Of a DNA stretch of 64,000 nucleotides, positions 62,721 through 64,000 are shown piece by piece. Position 1 is the first letter of the stretch, and every line of letters starts with the position of its first letter. The stretch comes from Candidatus Melainabacteria bacterium (GTDB lineage Bacteria > Cyanobacteriota > Vampirovibrionia > Obscuribacterales > Obscuribacteraceae). The notes under the pieces were generated by a model that was not told the DNA's origin, ran no database searches, and worked only from the letters and a program-made list of their open reading frames with translations. A program made the translations under genes and the position numbers. The DNA lies in assembly GCA_003242885.1 (NCBI GenBank), contig QKMZ01000004.1:124001-188000 (forward strand). The letters are read 5' to 3'.

Positions 62721-64000
62721 TCAAACGCCCAACTTGTGACGGATTTTGCGGATCGACTCAGAAAGATCGCGGTCGGATTCGCTCTCCTCGCGGATCTTCT
62801 TGATCGCATATATAGCAGATGTGTGTTTGCGGTTGCCAAATGCAGTTCCGATGCGGGGGAAGCTCATTTGACACAACTCATGTGCGAGGTACATTGCTAT
62901 ATGCCTTGGCAATGCGAGGTCTGCAGATCGTTTCTGGGAGCGGAGTTCGGAAGGTTCGACGCGATACATCTCCGCTACTGTATTTAGTATTAGCTCGAGA
63001 GTTATCTGCGGTTTGGGCGCTGTAGCGCCATCCGGCTTCAACAAGGCGATCAAGTCTCTTGGATTAAGATCCTCGCCGGTCAAGCTTGCATACGCATGAA
63101 CCCGTATTAGTGCGCCTTCCAGCTCACGAATATTATTCGTATACATTGAAGCAATCAATTCTATAAGTTCGTCTTTTACCGATAACCTATCTAATTCGGA
63201 CTTCTTGCGAAGAATTGCCATGCGGGTTTCTAAATCTGGAGCTTGGACATCCGTAATCAATCCTTGCGCAAAGCGGCTCTTAAGCCGTTCTTCAAGGGTG
63301 GCTATCGCATTTGGAGGCCTGTCGGAAGAAAGTACAATCTGGCGATTGGCATCTCTAAGCGCGTTGAAAGTGTGGAAAAACTCTTCCTGTGTGGATTCTT
63401 TGCCGGCAATAAATTGAATGTCATCGATGAGAAGTACGTCCACCTGGCGATATCGCTTTCTGAAGTCAATCATGCGATCGTCGCGAATTGAGTTGATAAG
63501 CTCGTTTGTGAAACGTTCGCAAGTAATGTATTTGACGTTTGTGTTGGGTGAATTGCGCAAAACCTCGTGGCCAATGGCTTGCATAAGGTGAGTTTTGCCC
63601 AGTCCGACTCCTCCGTATATGAAGAGTGGGTTGTAAGCCTGACCCGGCTTCTGCGCAACAGCGAGTGCTGCAGAGTGACAAAAACGGTTATTGGAGCCAA
63701 CGACAAACTTCTCAAAAGTGTATTTCTCGTTGAGATTTGCCTTAGTCGCTAAAGATTGATTTATTGGCTGAACCGAAAATGCTTGATTGCGCGCCGGCCC
63801 CTGGTAGTTTCCACCAACCGGAGTTCCGGACAACGAAACAGTATCGCCGGTAGCATTCATTAAGGCGTTTGACATTTCTATAGCTTCTTGAGCTTCGCCT
63901 TGAGGAATCATGGTGATGTTTGCGATGGAAGGCTCATAGCGTCCGGTGGCGACGGTCGGATCGACAACAACGTTGACCTTGATTTTCGCGTGCGTCGCTT
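62721..64000 (-). CDS. dnaA: chromosomal replication initiator DnaA (N-terminus outside the window)
   Basis: The initiator AAA+ ATPase binds DnaA boxes and opens oriC. The frame stays open to the window edge, so about the first tens of residues are missing. Seen are FVVGSNNRFCHSAALAVAQK, Walker A GGVGLGKTH, Walker B VLLIDDIQFIAGKE, sensor I (IVLSSDRPP), and the domain IV box-binding signature PRHIAMYLAHELCQMSFPRIG...RKHTSAIYA. The in-frame ATG at 63911 is internal. It is followed on the same strand by the origin-like gap and dnaN. Confidence 0.97.
   Translation of the reverse strand, partial: ATHAKIKVNVVVDPTVATGRYEPSIANITMIPQGEAQEAIEMSNALMNATGDTVSLSGTPVGGNYQGPARNQAFSVQPINQSLATKANLNEKYTFEKFVVGSNNRFCHSAALAVAQKPGQAYNPLFIYGGVGLGKTHLMQAIGHEVLRNSPNTNVKYITCERFTNELINSIRDDRMIDFRKRYRQVDVLLIDDIQFIAGKESTQEEFFHTFNALRDANRQIVLSSDRPPNAIATLEERLKSRFAQGLITDVQAPDLETRMAILRKKSELDRLSVKDELIELIASMYTNNIRELEGALIRVHAYASLTGEDLNPRDLIALLKPDGATAPKPQITLELILNTVAEMYRVEPSELRSQKRSADLALPRHIAMYLAHELCQMSFPRIGTAFGNRKHTSAIYAIKKIREESESDRDLSESIRKIRHKLGV

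Overview
The window is a bacterial chromosome segment that runs into the replication-initiation locus. dnaA (incomplete, at the right edge) and dnaN lie on the minus strand, with an origin-like region between them and a tRNA-Asp close by. Lipoprotein signals, a UDP-diacylglucosamine-hydrolase-like phosphoesterase, an RND efflux pair and many small membrane proteins suggest a Gram-negative-type envelope. The sparse gene layout (intergenic gaps of 300 to 1000 bp), many lineage-specific hypotheticals, and DnaA-box-like 9-mers one base away from the cyanobacterial box fit an uncultivated relative of Cyanobacteria such as the Obscuribacterales (Melainabacteria/Vampirovibrionia). That placement is an inference; no taxonomic marker was compared.

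Layout. 0.4-6 kb: metallophosphoesterase, beta-carbonic anhydrase, and a fused acetolactate synthase/aldehyde dehydrogenase. 6-13 kb: hypothetical genes, a TPR protein, a HigBA toxin-antitoxin pair, a 282-nt structured leader before an unknown small protein, and a 945-residue protein of unknown function. 13-19 kb (minus strand): GH30 glycosidase, a YddA/ABCD-like ABC transporter and a GH1 beta-glucosidase, probably a glucoside or glycolipid degradation unit. 19.5-24.3 kb: a TPR lipoprotein; a three-gene cassette whose first and third membrane proteins end in Cys/Gly/Ser-rich tails with a DUF1399-like gene between them; a small membrane protein; and a VapBC pair with an inverted-repeat operator. 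24.5-29.3 kb: an HME-RND metal-efflux pair after a small exported protein. 29.3-29.7 kb: a decayed gene copy, 17-bp tandem repeats and two large palindromes.

29.7-35.3 kb (minus): small membrane proteins, a DUF962/Mpo1-like protein and two paralogous YwqK/MORN-like repeat proteins. 35.7-46.6 kb: a membrane protein with an HExxH motif, a long acyl-CoA dehydrogenase, a protealysin-like M4 peptidase and an M1 aminopeptidase, so three candidate zinc peptidases within 10 kb. 47-51.6 kb: a membrane-anchored FMN glutamate-synthase-like protein, an AIM24/TIGR00266 protein and a TerD-vWA fusion, resembling the chemical-stress (Ter) gene set. 52-59 kb: a VOC protein, a MocR-type regulator that has lost its PLP lysine opposite a small membrane operon, two tandem 21/22-residue membrane microproteins, a CPXCG protein, a DHH-like protein with unusual motif order, and a receiver-domain protein. 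59.3-64 kb: tRNA-Asp, a secreted TPR protein, dnaN, the putative origin and dnaA.

A family of short palindromes with GTAGGGG/CCCCTAC ends is scattered through the intergenic regions. I found no CRISPR array, rRNA, transposase or prophage. Function names rest on motifs read by eye; no database search was run.
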